Assembly: GCA_903830985.1 (NCBI GenBank)
Contig: CAIKVZ010000225.1
Coordinates: 1-64,000 of the forward strand
DNA length: 64,000 nucleotides
Direction: 5' to 3'
Source: an uncultured beta proteobacterium
GTDB lineage: Bacteria; Pseudomonadota; Gammaproteobacteria; Burkholderiales; Burkholderiaceae_C
Position 1 is the first letter of the stretch. Each line of letters opens with the position of its first letter. Under the pieces are notes generated by a model that did not search any database, was not told the DNA's origin, and saw only the letters and a program-made list of their open reading frames with translations. This document shows positions 1 through 8,610 of the stretch, piece by piece. The position numbers were made by a program, and so were the translations under genes.

Positions 1-292
1 GGATTGAATTCCACGCATCGCTGTTTGTCTGACTTGCCAGCAAGCGTGCGACCCGTCGCCGGTGCGCACTGCGTCATTTGAAGTCAGCGTGTGACAGGAC
101 ACGCTGAGATTCGCCGCAGAGCCTAACGAAATGCCATGGAAAGTCCATCGGCGCAAAAAAATGAACTCAGTGTTTCATATTTCAGAACTGCGCTTGCCGC
201 GCGGCCCCGCCTTCACGCACCTTGAGCCGCTGCGGCCTCGTGGAATAAAGTGCATTGCGCCCAGCGGACATGGCGCCGCTCTGGTGTGCCCG
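1..292. other. gene-free left edge with one perfect hairpin
   Basis: I see no credible gene before the nudC stop codon; the open frames here are antisense shadows. The only clear structure is a perfect inverted repeat at 84-107, a 9-bp stem (TCAGCGTGT / ACACGCTGA) around a 6-nt loop. No T-run follows on either side, so an intrinsic terminator is not established. It could be the end of a transcript entering from outside the window. Confidence 0.5.
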
Positions 293-1111
293 CTACCCTC
301 GGATTTCGCGCACTGCCGCATCGATCAGCCAGCGCGAAATGCTGATGGCCATGGGCAGATCGGGCAGCGCGTCGACGTCGAACCACTGCGCGTCCTCGAT
401 CTCCTCGGGCTGGGGCACGATGTCGCCGCCGGCGTAGTCGGCAAAGAAAGCAATCATCAGCGAATGCGGAAACGGCCACGACTGGCTGCCGAAATAGCGC
501 AGGTTGCGCACCGTCACGCCCACCTCCTCCATGACTTCGCGCGCCACGCAGGCTTCCAGCGACTCGCCCGGATCGACAAATCCGGCCAGGGCGCTGTACA
601 CACCGGGCTGGAAATGCGGCGATCTGCCGAGCAGCAGTTCGCGCCCGCGGCGCACCAGCATCATCACCGCCGGCGCCAGCCGCGGATACACCAGATGGCC
701 GCAGGCCGGACAGGCGCGCACGCGCTCCCGGCTGCGCGCCACCGTGGGCGTGGCGCAGACGCCGCAATACTGGTGCGTGCGGTCCCACTCCATGATCTGG
801 ATGGCGCGCCCGGCCAGCGCGTATTCCAGTTCATCGATTTGGCCGAACACGCGCCGCAGTCCCTGCCAGGCCATGCCCTGAGGCGCCGGCGCGTCATGCG
901 CCACCTCGGCGGAAAAGCAATGCCGTCCGCGCAGCGTTCCCAGGTACTGCGTGCGCAGCGCCTCGACGCCCAACTCGGCCAGCGTTCGCGCCAGCGGCAA
1001 CTCGACACCGTCTTCGCCCGCACAAGCCAGCAGCCGCCCCCCGGAAAAGGCGAACCAGTGCACGGGTTCATCGAGCCGTTCGGGTGGGGTGACGCAGGCG
1101 ATGTAAGTCAT
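293..1111 (-). CDS. nudC: NADH pyrophosphatase NudC (Nudix hydrolase)
   Basis: A 272-residue Nudix hydrolase of the NudC type. The family hydrolyses NAD(H) to NMN(H) and AMP and can remove NAD caps from RNA. A four-cysteine zinc ribbon (CGVC ... CPAC) sits in the middle, followed by a full Nudix box (GFVDPGESLE...REVMEEVGV) with the metal-binding glutamates. The NudC signature SQSWPFPHS comes after it. I chose the ATG at 1111 because the protein then begins MTYIACV, a normal NudC start; the frame stays open further upstream but gives an unlikely sequence. It diverges from the helicase gene, with about 110 bp between the start codons. Length and motifs fit the family; function is likely cytosolic and housekeeping. 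Confidence 0.9.
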   Translation of the reverse strand: MTYIACVTPPERLDEPVHWFAFSGGRLLACAGEDGVELPLARTLAELGVEALRTQYLGTLRGRHCFSAEVAHDAPAPQGMAWQGLRRVFGQIDELEYALAGRAIQIMEWDRTHQYCGVCATPTVARSRERVRACPACGHLVYPRLAPAVMMLVRRGRELLLGRSPHFQPGVYSALAGFVDPGESLEACVAREVMEEVGVTVRNLRYFGSQSWPFPHSLMIAFFADYAGGDIVPQPEEIEDAQWFDVDALPDLPMAISISRWLIDAAVREIRG

Positions 1112-1221
1112 GGTTGAAACTCGGAACAGAAGGACGAACGCCAATGATCGCATGCACGCCCTGCCATGCAGGGGCTGGTCGATAATGGTTCCTCCATTCA
1201 TCACAGCAACGCAACCCATCG

Positions 1222-3075
1222 ATGGCGACCTTGATACCGGCACTGGGCGCCTGCCTGTCACGCATGACCGGCGGCGAACGGCGTCTGGCCGAGCGGCTGG
1301 AGCAAAAGCTCGACGCCGACTACCTGCTCTGGTACGACGTACCCATGGGGCCGAAGTACGCGCACCCCGACTTCGTCGTGATGCACCCGCGGCGCGGCAT
1401 CCTGGTGCTGGAGGTGAAGGACTGGCGTTTGTCGACGATCGTTCGTGCCGACAAGCTGGGCTGGGAGATCCTGGTCGATGGCGTGCCCAAGACCGTCATC
1501 AACCCGCTGGAACAGGCCCGCCAATACGCCCACCAGGTGATCGATGCGCTCAGGCGCGACCCGCAACTGGTGCAACCCGACGGGGCACACCAGGGCCAGC
1601 TGGCCTTTCCTTGGAGCTACGGCGTGGTCCTGCCGAACATCACGCGCAAGCAGTTCCTGGGCGCCGAACTCGAGCTGGCCATAGAGCCGCACCGGGTCGT
1701 CTGCCAGGACGAAATGCTTGAGGCGGTGGATGCTGAAGACCTGCAGAGCCGGCTCTGGGACATGTTTCCCTACATGATGCGCGGCGTCATGTCGCTGCCG
1801 CAGCTGGACCGGGTGCGCTGGATCATCTTCCCTGAAGTGCGCGTGCCGACGCAGGGCGCGCTGTTCGATGCGTCCGTGCAAGACGACAGGGCCACGGCCG
1901 AACTGCCAGGCATCATGCGCGTCATGGACCTGCAGCAGGAGCAGCTGGCGCGTTCCCTGGGCGAAGGCCACCGCGTGATCCACGGTGTGGCGGGTTCCGG
2001 TAAGACCATGATCCTGGGCTACCGCGCCGAGTACCTGGCGCGCGCCCAGACCGCCGCCAGCAAACCCATACTCATCCTCTGCTACAACGAGCCGCTGGCC
2101 GTGAAGCTGGCCTCGGTGATGCGCGCCAAGGGTCTGTCGGACCGGGTCCATGCGCGGCACTTTCACAAGTGGTGCCGCGACCAGTTGCTGGCCTTCGGGC
2201 AGACGCTGCCGCCAGCCCAGATGCCGGTGGGCGCAAAGATGGCCGACATGGTGCAGCGCGTGATTCAGGGCGTGGACCGCAGGCAAATTCCGAGCGGTCA
2301 ATACCAGGCCGTGCTGATCGACGAAGGCCACGATTTCGCGCCCGAGTGGCTGCGCCTGGTGACGCAGATGGTCGATCCCGCCAGCAACAGCCTGCTGGTG
2401 CTGTACGACGACGCGCAGAGCATTTACGAGCGCAGCCGCGCCCGACAGTTCAGCTTCAAGATCGTCGGCATCCAGGCGCAGGGCCGCACCACCATCCTGA
2501 AGATCAACTACCGCAACACGCAGCAGATCCTGCAGACCGCCAGCCTGATCGCAGCCGAGCTGCTACGCGACGACGAGCCCGGCGACGACGCCATACCCAG
2601 GCTCAGGCCCATCGGTTGCGGGCGCGACGGCGAGGCCGCGCTCATCATCCGGCTGCCCGATCTGCGCGCCGAGGCGAACAAAATTGCGGAACTGCTGCAC
2701 GCCGCGCACGGCGAGGGCCAGGCCTGGGGCGAGATGGCGGTGCTGTGTCGCCACGCCTGGATGCAGGACGAATGCGCCAGGGCGCTGGCCCGGCTCAAGC
2801 TGCCGCACCAGGTGCGCAGGGGCGCGGGCAGCTTCAGCCCGAACCAGGACAGTATCAAGCTGCTGACCATGCACGCCAGCAAGGGCCTGGAGTTTGCGGT
2901 GGTGGCCCTGCTCGGCGTGGGACAGATGCCGGCCGCCGGCGACGACGAGCAGGCCGAGGCGCGTCTGTTCTATGTGGCGGCGACAAGGGCCACGCAGCGC
3001 CTGCTGATCACCGTCAGCGGCTCGGCAAAGTTTGGCCAGAAACTCGTCGCCCAGAGCGCGCCGACGCAGACCTGA
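1222..3075 (+). CDS. NERD domain-containing superfamily 1 DNA helicase
   Basis: A 617-residue two-part protein. The N-terminal ~200 residues look like a NERD (nuclease-related) domain, with the pattern HPDFVVMHPRRGILVLEVKDW that supplies the D...E.K of the restriction-like fold. The rest is a UvrD/Rep-like superfamily 1 helicase: Walker A GVAGSGKT, Walker B VLIDEGHD, motif V-like LTMHASKGLEF and motif VI-like FYVAATRATQRL. The role is presumably nucleic-acid cleavage or unwinding in repair or defence; the substrate is unknown. It stands alone, divergent from nudC and convergent with the BrnTA module. No strong ribosome binding site precedes the ATG; an in-frame ATG at 1264 is an alternative. 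Confidence 0.8.
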   Translation: MATLIPALGACLSRMTGGERRLAERLEQKLDADYLLWYDVPMGPKYAHPDFVVMHPRRGILVLEVKDWRLSTIVRADKLGWEILVDGVPKTVINPLEQARQYAHQVIDALRRDPQLVQPDGAHQGQLAFPWSYGVVLPNITRKQFLGAELELAIEPHRVVCQDEMLEAVDAEDLQSRLWDMFPYMMRGVMSLPQLDRVRWIIFPEVRVPTQGALFDASVQDDRATAELPGIMRVMDLQQEQLARSLGEGHRVIHGVAGSGKTMILGYRAEYLARAQTAASKPILILCYNEPLAVKLASVMRAKGLSDRVHARHFHKWCRDQLLAFGQTLPPAQMPVGAKMADMVQRVIQGVDRRQIPSGQYQAVLIDEGHDFAPEWLRLVTQMVDPASNSLLVLYDDAQSIYERSRARQFSFKIVGIQAQGRTTILKINYRNTQQILQTASLIAAELLRDDEPGDDAIPRLRPIGCGRDGEAALIIRLPDLRAEANKIAELLHAAHGEGQAWGEMAVLCRHAWMQDECARALARLKLPHQVRRGAGSFSPNQDSIKLLTMHASKGLEFAVVALLGVGQMPAAGDDEQAEARLFYVAATRATQRLLITVSGSAKFGQKLVAQSAPTQT

Positions 3076-3083
3076 AGTGCGCG

Positions 3084-3395
3084 CTACACCCTTGAATGCG
3101 TTCTCAGCCAGTCGCGCAGCGCATCGTTCATGCGCGTCTGCCAACCCGGTCCGTCGGCGCGAAAGGCCGTCAAAACGTCGCGATCGAAGCGTATGGCTAC
3201 TTGCTCCTTGGTGACGCTGGCGGCAGGACGACCGCGCTTGCGGTAAGCGGTGAGCGCCGCTTGCAGTTCCTCGTCACTGGCTGGGCGCTCCTCTTCATCG
3301 ACACCGTCCCAGACAAAGACCTTGCCTGGGGGGATGGCGCGCACAGCGGCCAATACTTCAGGACGGGTCATTGCATTCGTTTTCGAGCCAGGCAT
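3084..3395 (-). CDS. brnA: BrnA-family antitoxin
   Basis: A 103-residue antitoxin of the BrnA type. The C-terminal half has the family pattern (KEQVAIRFDRDVLTAFR, then GWQTRMNDALRDWL), a ribbon-helix-helix DNA-binding fold with a helical tail. BrnA neutralises the RNase BrnT and represses its own operon. I placed the start at the ATG at 3395 because GAGG lies 6 nt upstream. This makes the gene overlap the 3' end of brnT by 38 bp; the next ATG at 3371 has no such site. Translation is therefore probably coupled to brnT. The gene is convergent with the NERD helicase, 8 bp from its stop. Confidence 0.85.
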   Translation of the reverse strand: MPGSKTNAMTRPEVLAAVRAIPPGKVFVWDGVDEEERPASDEELQAALTAYRKRGRPAASVTKEQVAIRFDRDVLTAFRADGPGWQTRMNDALRDWLRTHSRV

Positions 3396-3660
3396 CGTAA
3401 ACCTCACGTTCTTCGTAACTTGCGGGACGAAAGCTGATGACGCGCGTCGCCCCATCGCGCCCCATATGAACCACCGTCAGTACAGCCAGGAATCCAAGTG
3501 CGTAGGAAACGGACTGAGTTCGAAATTCGCCGTTGCGCATCACCTCAATATCCAGCCTGTATCGCGAATCAAGCACCTCACAGGCATCCGCGAAGTCAAG
3601 ACCATGCTTGGCAAGATTTGACCTGCACTTGGACTCGTCCCAAATCAGCTTGCGCTCCAT
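3358..3660 (-). CDS. brnT: BrnT-family toxin (ribonuclease)
   Basis: A 100-residue protein with the BrnT signature: WDESKCRSNLAKHGLDFADA near the N-terminus, then a central beta region and RVISFRPASYEEREVYD at the end. BrnT toxins are RelE-fold RNases that cut mRNA and block growth until BrnA binds. Toxin-first order is normal for this family. A promoter-like element lies almost against the start codon, so the mRNA may be leaderless or nearly so. Length is typical and nothing looks broken, so the module is probably functional. Confidence 0.87.
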   Translation of the reverse strand: MERKLIWDESKCRSNLAKHGLDFADACEVLDSRYRLDIEVMRNGEFRTQSVSYALGFLAVLTVVHMGRDGATRVISFRPASYEEREVYDAWLENECNDPS

Positions 3661-3664
3661 ATTG

Positions 3665-3695
3665 TTTATTGTAGATGCAATAAATAAAAAGGCAA
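3665..3695 (-). promoter_or_regulatory. brnTA promoter and palindromic operator
   Basis: On the minus strand a -35-like TTGCCT (3690-3695) and a -10 TACAAT (3668-3673) are separated by 16 bp. A perfect inverted repeat TTTATTG-N6-CAATAAA (3665-3684) covers the -10. BrnA is known to autoregulate, so this palindrome is the likely BrnA operator. The -10 ends only 7 bp before the brnT ATG, implying little or no 5' leader. Confidence 0.55.
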
Positions 3696-3732
3696 ATGAG
3701 CGCCAGTGAGCGCAATGTCGCTGATGGTGAAG

Positions 3733-4596
3733 CTAAAACCCCGACCCCGGCTGCGCCAGAAACGCCAATTCTTCCGCCGTTGATACCCGCCCCAGGATCG
3801 CGTTGCGGTGCGGAAAACGGCCAAAGCGCTGGATCACTTCCTGATGCCGGCGCGCATAGTCCAGCGCCCCAACGAGGCGCGCGTCCGCCTTCGCCAGCGC
3901 TTCGAATTCGGCCACCGAGCGCTGCTGCATGGCCCTGTCCTGCGCATGCTCCAGCGGCATCAGCACGAACCAGCGCTGCAGGGTTTCAAGCTTCGTGTAC
4001 CCCGCGCTGTCCAGCAGCTTCAATGCCAGCGGCAGCGCCAATGCGTCGCCGGCAAAGGACTTCGCCTGCCCGCGAAAGCGGTTGCGCGTGAACTGGTCCA
4101 GCACCAGGATCAGCGCCAGTCGGCCCAGCGGCGTGGCCTCCCAGGGACGCAGATCGCCGGCCAGGGCCTGTTCGATCACGGCGCCAAAACGCGCTGTGAT
4201 TTCGGCGTCGGTGGCGTCGCTTTTTTCAAACCACAGCGCGCGTAGCTGCTGATCCACTGCGCTGCCCAGCGCGCCAAACCAGTAGTTCAGCACCTGCTGC
4301 ACTGCCGGCAATTCCTGCAGCCGCTGCCAGCGCGCGTGGCGCTGCAGGTAAGTGGCGACATAGCTGCAGGCCGGCAGCAGTTGCAAGGCCTGCGGCGCCG
4401 CCCACAACAGGGCGTGCACCACCAGAAGGCCTGCGAGGCCTCGCCCGCGCAACTCCGGTGCCGTGCCGGTGTGATGGAAGATCAGTTGATCGCCTCGAAG
4501 CTGATAGTCCAGCTCCATGCCGTAGCCGTCGACCTCGGCCGAGAAACGGCCCGCTTCGGGATGGTGTTGGATGTCGAGTTTTTCCACAGGCTTCAT
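3733..4596 (-). CDS. GNAT-like acetyltransferase fused to DUF924
   Basis: A 287-residue two-domain protein. Residues 1 to ~90 resemble the small YjdJ/COG2388 GNAT-like group: ELDYQLRGDQLIFHHTGTAPELRGRGLAGLLV contains the acetyl-CoA loop motif R-G-R-G-L-A. From about residue 95 to the end it matches DUF924, with VLNYWFGALG, LVLDQFTRNRFRG and FVLMPLEHAQD. DUF924 proteins are helical and of unknown biochemical role. The two are normally separate genes, so this is a natural fusion. I chose the ATG at 4596, which overlaps the prolyl oligopeptidase stop as ATGA; a TTG at 4614 is also in frame. It is the last gene of the leftward operon. Confidence 0.75.
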   Translation of the reverse strand: MKPVEKLDIQHHPEAGRFSAEVDGYGMELDYQLRGDQLIFHHTGTAPELRGRGLAGLLVVHALLWAAPQALQLLPACSYVATYLQRHARWQRLQELPAVQQVLNYWFGALGSAVDQQLRALWFEKSDATDAEITARFGAVIEQALAGDLRPWEATPLGRLALILVLDQFTRNRFRGQAKSFAGDALALPLALKLLDSAGYTKLETLQRWFVLMPLEHAQDRAMQQRSVAEFEALAKADARLVGALDYARRHQEVIQRFGRFPHRNAILGRVSTAEELAFLAQPGSGF

Positions 4597-6734
4597 CTCC
4601 CCAGTTGCTGCCAAAGGTAGCTGTATTCCAGCGCCTGCAGGGTGGCGCGCTGTTCGTTGTCGGCCGCGCCGCCGTGGCCGCCTTCGATGTTCTCGTAGTA
4701 CAGCAGCTCATGGCCCTGGGCCAGCATCTTCGCTGCCATCTTGCGTGCGTGGCCGGGATGAACGCGGTCGTCACGCGTCGAGGTGGTGAACAGCACCTTG
4801 GGGTATTTCACACCGGCTTTGACATTCTGGTAGGGGCTGTACTTGGAGATGAAGGCCCATTCGTCGGGCTGGTCCGGATCGCCGTATTCGGCCATCCAGG
4901 AGGCACCGGCGAGCAGGCGGTGGTAGCGGCGCATGTCGAGCAGCGGCACCTGGCAGACGACGGCGTTGAACAGTTCGGGGCGCTGCACGAAGGTGGCGCC
5001 GACCAGCAGGCCGCCGTTGCTGCCACCCATGATGCCCAGATGCTGCGGGCTGCTGATCTTGCGCGCAATGAGGTCCTCGGCCACGGCGATGAAGTCGTCG
5101 TAGCTGCGCTGTTTGTTGGCTTTCACCGCCGCCTGATGCCAGCGCGGGCCGAACTCGCCGCCACCGCGGATGTTCGCCATCACCAGCACCCCGCCGCGCG
5201 CGTGCCAGGCGCGACCAAAGCCCCCCGAGTACCTTGGCCGCATCGACACCTCGAAGCCACCGTAGCCGTACAACAGCGTCGGGTTCTTTGCGTCGGCCTT
5301 GGCACCTGCTGGCCAGACCACGAAATACGGCAGCTGCGTGCCGTCGCGGCTGGTGGCGAAGAACTGCTCGGCGCGCATGCCGGCGGCATTGAACTTGGGC
5401 TCGCGGCTCTTCAGGGCCTCGCGCGCGTCACTGCCCGCTTGCGCCAGATAGAGCGTGTCGGGCGTGAGGAAATCGGCGTAGTTAACCAGGTAGCGGTCAG
5501 ACAGTTCGTCCTGCGCCAGTTCGCTGTCATACAGACCGCCCAGGCTCAGGGTGCCGGGGAAAGGCGCGGCCACGCTGCGAGGCACGGGCTTGGTGCCGGA
5601 CAAGTCCCACTCCTCGAGCCGGCTGGCGACCTGGTCGCTGATGTTCAGGATCACGTGATGGCGCGTCAAGGTGTAGCCGGCGAGCGAGCGCGTGGCCGTC
5701 GGGCTGAACAGCAGCTCAAACTTGCGCTCGCCGCGCAGATAGGCGGCGGTGTCGGCCAGCAGCAGCGAACCAGCGGGGTAGTTTTGTCCGCCGACCTGCC
5801 AGTCGCTGCGCGGTTGCAGCAGCAGGCGCGCGCCCCAGAACTGCTCCTGCAGGTCTTCGGGCAGGTCCAACTCACGCAGCGCGTCGCCCTGCAGCAGGAA
5901 ATGGGTCTGCCGGTAAAAGTCCAGGGCCCGGCTAAACAGGGTGCGCTCGAATCCCGGCGTGCGGTCCACTTGCACCGACACTGCAACGTCCTTGGCCGTT
6001 CCTTCAAAAACCGTTTTGGCACTGGACAGTGGCGTGCCGCGCTGCCAGCGTTTGACGAGCCGCGGATAACCCGATTCGGTGAGTGAACCGGGACCGAAAT
6101 CGCTGCCCACATAGACGTGGTCGGCGTCGATCCACTCGACGTCGCTCTTCGCTTCGGGCAGCGCGAAACCGCCGGCGACAAACTGCAGGGACAGCGTGTC
6201 GAACTCGCGCACCACCCGGGCGTCGGCGCCGCCGCGCGACAGCGACAGCAGACGCAGCCGGTAGTCCGGCCCCAGGCAGGTGGCGCCGCCAAACACCCAG
6301 TTCTCTTTCTCGGCCTTGCCCAAGGCATCCAGGTCGAGCACGGTCTGCCAGTTGGGTGCTGCCAGACGGTACTCGGCCAGGCTGGTGCGCCGCCACAGGC
6401 CGCGCGGGTGCTGCTCGTCCTGCCACAGGTTGTACAGCCAGGGGCCAAAGCGGCGAAGCTGGGGGATGCGGTCGCGGCTGTTCAGCACGTCGAGCAGTTC
6501 GCCGCGCAGCGTCGCGTAGTCGGGATTGGCTTGCAGGGCCTTGAGGCTGACGGCATTGCGCTCGCGCACCCAGTCCAGGGCGCGCTCGCCCTGCACTTCT
6601 TCCAGCCATTGGTGGGGGTCGTCGGCAGTTGTTGCGGTTTGCGCCATGGTGTTTAAAGGTGCGATCAGCGCCGCGCCCAGGGACAGGGCGGCGGCAAAAA
6701 ATTGGAAGGGTTTCACGGTGACGACGGGCTCCAT
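4593..6734 (-). CDS. prolyl oligopeptidase family serine peptidase (S9A), exported
   Basis: A 713-residue S9 peptidase with an N-terminal hydrophobic segment (FFAAALSLGAALIAPLNTMAQ) consistent with a signal peptide and periplasmic location. The N-terminal half has the low-complexity character of a seven-bladed propeller. The C-terminal alpha/beta hydrolase carries the nucleophile motif GGSNGGLL, the aspartate in TSTRDDRVHPGHA and the histidine in EGGHGG, so the triad appears complete. Family members cut short peptides after proline. It lies 24 bp after the LytTR regulator stop and overlaps the next gene by 4 bp, so it is probably in the same operon as the two-component system. Confidence 0.88.
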   Translation of the reverse strand: MEPVVTVKPFQFFAAALSLGAALIAPLNTMAQTATTADDPHQWLEEVQGERALDWVRERNAVSLKALQANPDYATLRGELLDVLNSRDRIPQLRRFGPWLYNLWQDEQHPRGLWRRTSLAEYRLAAPNWQTVLDLDALGKAEKENWVFGGATCLGPDYRLRLLSLSRGGADARVVREFDTLSLQFVAGGFALPEAKSDVEWIDADHVYVGSDFGPGSLTESGYPRLVKRWQRGTPLSSAKTVFEGTAKDVAVSVQVDRTPGFERTLFSRALDFYRQTHFLLQGDALRELDLPEDLQEQFWGARLLLQPRSDWQVGGQNYPAGSLLLADTAAYLRGERKFELLFSPTATRSLAGYTLTRHHVILNISDQVASRLEEWDLSGTKPVPRSVAAPFPGTLSLGGLYDSELAQDELSDRYLVNYADFLTPDTLYLAQAGSDAREALKSREPKFNAAGMRAEQFFATSRDGTQLPYFVVWPAGAKADAKNPTLLYGYGGFEVSMRPRYSGGFGRAWHARGGVLVMANIRGGGEFGPRWHQAAVKANKQRSYDDFIAVAEDLIARKISSPQHLGIMGGSNGGLLVGATFVQRPELFNAVVCQVPLLDMRRYHRLLAGASWMAEYGDPDQPDEWAFISKYSPYQNVKAGVKYPKVLFTTSTRDDRVHPGHARKMAAKMLAQGHELLYYENIEGGHGGAADNEQRATLQALEYSYLWQQLGR

Positions 6735-6758
6735 ATAGACGCAGTGATTTTGCGCGCA

Positions 6759-7508
6759 TCAGCGCGCCTCCATGATCTCCTTCAAGCGGTCGTAACCGCT
6801 GCGACTGACGGGAATCTGCTGACCGCAGGCGGTGACGGCGACGAAACTGTCCTTGGCTCTTTTTTCCAGGCGCTGCAAGTGCGCCAGATTCAGCAGGTAG
6901 GAGCGGTGCACGCGAACGAATTGAGCCGGGTCGAGTTGCGCCGCCAGTTCCGACAGGGTCTGCGTCTTCAGGTAGTCGCGGCCATTGCAGCGAATGCTGA
7001 GGTAGTCGTCCTGCGCCTGCACGTAGGCCACCTGCTCCACTGGCAGCACATGCACCAGATGGCGGTCGCGGATCAGGATGCGCGTCAGGCGCGCAGTGGC
7101 TTCGCTCAGGAGCTGGCCCAGTGCCGGCGCGTCGTGTCCCAGCGATCGACATGCCTTGGCCAGGGCCTCGTCAAAACGGCTTTGCGAAAAGGGTTTGAGC
7201 AGGTAGTCCACGGCATGCAGGTCGAAGGCCTTGAGCGCGTGCTGGTCGTAGGCCGTGGTGAAGATCACGCCCGAACGGCGCCCGCTGAGCTCCAGCACCT
7301 CCAGGCCGTTGAGTTTGGGCATCTGTATGTCCAGGAACACCAGGTCCGGGTTCAGGACGGCGATGTCATTGACCGCCTGCTGGCCGTTGGCGGATTCACC
7401 GACGATGACCATGTCCGCATGCTTGCCCAGGTACTCGCGTACCAGTTGACGCGCCAGCGCTTCGTCGTCGACGATCAGCACCTGCAGGCATTTGGCAACG
7501 GAGCTCAT
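6759..7508 (-). CDS. LytTR-family response regulator
   Basis: A 249-residue response regulator. The receiver domain (residues ~9-125) has the acidic pair in VDDEA, the phospho-acceptor in LVFLDIQMP, the Thr in IFTTAYD and the Lys in YLLKPF. The C-terminal LytTR DNA-binding domain follows, with the typical VLPVEQVAYVQAQDDYLSI and FVRVHRSYLLNLAHL segments. LytTR domains bind pairs of direct repeats. The start overlaps the upstream histidine kinase stop by 4 bp (ATGA), so the pair is co-translated and is surely cognate. A candidate target site lies at 9771-9800, ahead of its own operon. Confidence 0.92.
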   Translation of the reverse strand: MSSVAKCLQVLIVDDEALARQLVREYLGKHADMVIVGESANGQQAVNDIAVLNPDLVFLDIQMPKLNGLEVLELSGRRSGVIFTTAYDQHALKAFDLHAVDYLLKPFSQSRFDEALAKACRSLGHDAPALGQLLSEATARLTRILIRDRHLVHVLPVEQVAYVQAQDDYLSIRCNGRDYLKTQTLSELAAQLDPAQFVRVHRSYLLNLAHLQRLEKRAKDSFVAVTACGQQIPVSRSGYDRLKEIMEAR

Positions 7509-8599
7509 GCCAGGCTTTCAGCGTCAAGAGGCAGCGCGATGTCGACCGAAAAGCGGTCCGCGCTGCGCGTCCAGTTGACGCGGGCCCGATCGCCGTACAG
7601 CGTGGCAAGGCGGCGCTCGATGTTGCGCAGTCCGGTGCCCGTGCCAACGCCCACGGGCGCGTCCGGGTCCAGAGGGTTTTCGATGCACACATGCAGCCAG
7701 TGCTCGCGCGTCGTGGCACGCAGGCTGATCGTGCCACCACCCTCCAGATGGCGCACACCGTGCTTCACGGCGTTCTCGATACAGGGCTGCAACAGCATCG
7801 GAGGTATCAGCGCAGCTTGAGCGGATTCGGAAACCTGCATGTCGATCGACAGACTGGCACCAAAACGCACTTTCTCGATGGCCAGGAAATGCCCGCACAG
7901 CGCGATTTCTTCGGCCAGGGGAATCCGCTCCCGGGCGGACAAGGCCAGCGTCTTGCGAAAGAACTCCGCCAGTTCCAGCGTCATGCTGCGCGCCGCCGCG
8001 GCGTCGACCGAAGTCAGTGCGCTGATGGAGTTGAGGCTGTTGAAAAGGAAATGCGGATCGATCTGCGTGCGCAGCACCTGCAACTCGGCGTCGCGTGCCT
8101 GTACCCGCGACTCGGCCTCGCGGGTCTGTGCAAAACGCAGCTTGTCCAGTGCCATCAGCACATCGTGGATCAGCAGCGAGATCAGGTACAGGGCGCTGCC
8201 CAGCAGCACCAGGAGGGTCGTCAGCTCGGGGGAAATCACCATCCGCTGGCCGCCATCCGAATCGAAACCCGCCAGCACAAGAACCGATTCGGCGGCCTGA
8301 TTCCAGGCATGGCACAGCAGCGTCCAGAGCAGTCCAGACAACAACGATGCCGAGCCGAACACGGCCGCCGTGCGCAGGGCTTGGCGCTGGTGCAGCGGCA
8401 GCGAGCGGCACACGTAATAGGCCGAGGCCGCGATGAAACCGAACATCAGGCCAACGGGCAGCGAAAACCACAGTGCAGGCAACCAGGACGCCTGCTCGAA
8501 GCGTACCAGCGCAGCGGCCAGCACAGCGCCGGCCAGCAGCCAGGCGCCCAGGTACGCCGGCAGGCTGCGCACGCGGGACGTCACCGGCTGCATGGGCAT
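7505..8599 (-). CDS. LytS-type sensor histidine kinase (His_kinase family)
   Basis: A 364-residue membrane kinase. About four hydrophobic segments occupy the first ~150 residues (for example LGAWLLAGAVLAAALV and LTTLLVLLGSALYLISLLI). A short helical linker leads to the H-box DPHFLFNSLNSISAL, characteristic of the PF06580 group that partners LytTR regulators. The ATPase region has NAVKHGVRH and GTGTGLRNIERRL. No obvious extracytoplasmic sensor is present, so the signal is probably sensed in the membrane or passed from the two upstream LiaF-like proteins. The start was set at the ATG at 8599, 11 bp after the upstream stop. Confidence 0.9.
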   Translation of the reverse strand: MPMQPVTSRVRSLPAYLGAWLLAGAVLAAALVRFEQASWLPALWFSLPVGLMFGFIAASAYYVCRSLPLHQRQALRTAAVFGSASLLSGLLWTLLCHAWNQAAESVLVLAGFDSDGGQRMVISPELTTLLVLLGSALYLISLLIHDVLMALDKLRFAQTREAESRVQARDAELQVLRTQIDPHFLFNSLNSISALTSVDAAAARSMTLELAEFFRKTLALSARERIPLAEEIALCGHFLAIEKVRFGASLSIDMQVSESAQAALIPPMLLQPCIENAVKHGVRHLEGGGTISLRATTREHWLHVCIENPLDPDAPVGVGTGTGLRNIERRLATLYGDRARVNWTRSADRFSVDIALPLDAESLA

Positions 8600-8610
8600 G
8601 GGCGCTCGGA

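Noticed and set aside
131-1117. A 328-codon plus-strand frame across nudC
   Set aside because: The minus strand encodes an intact NudC with zinc ribbon and Nudix box; the plus frame has no motif.
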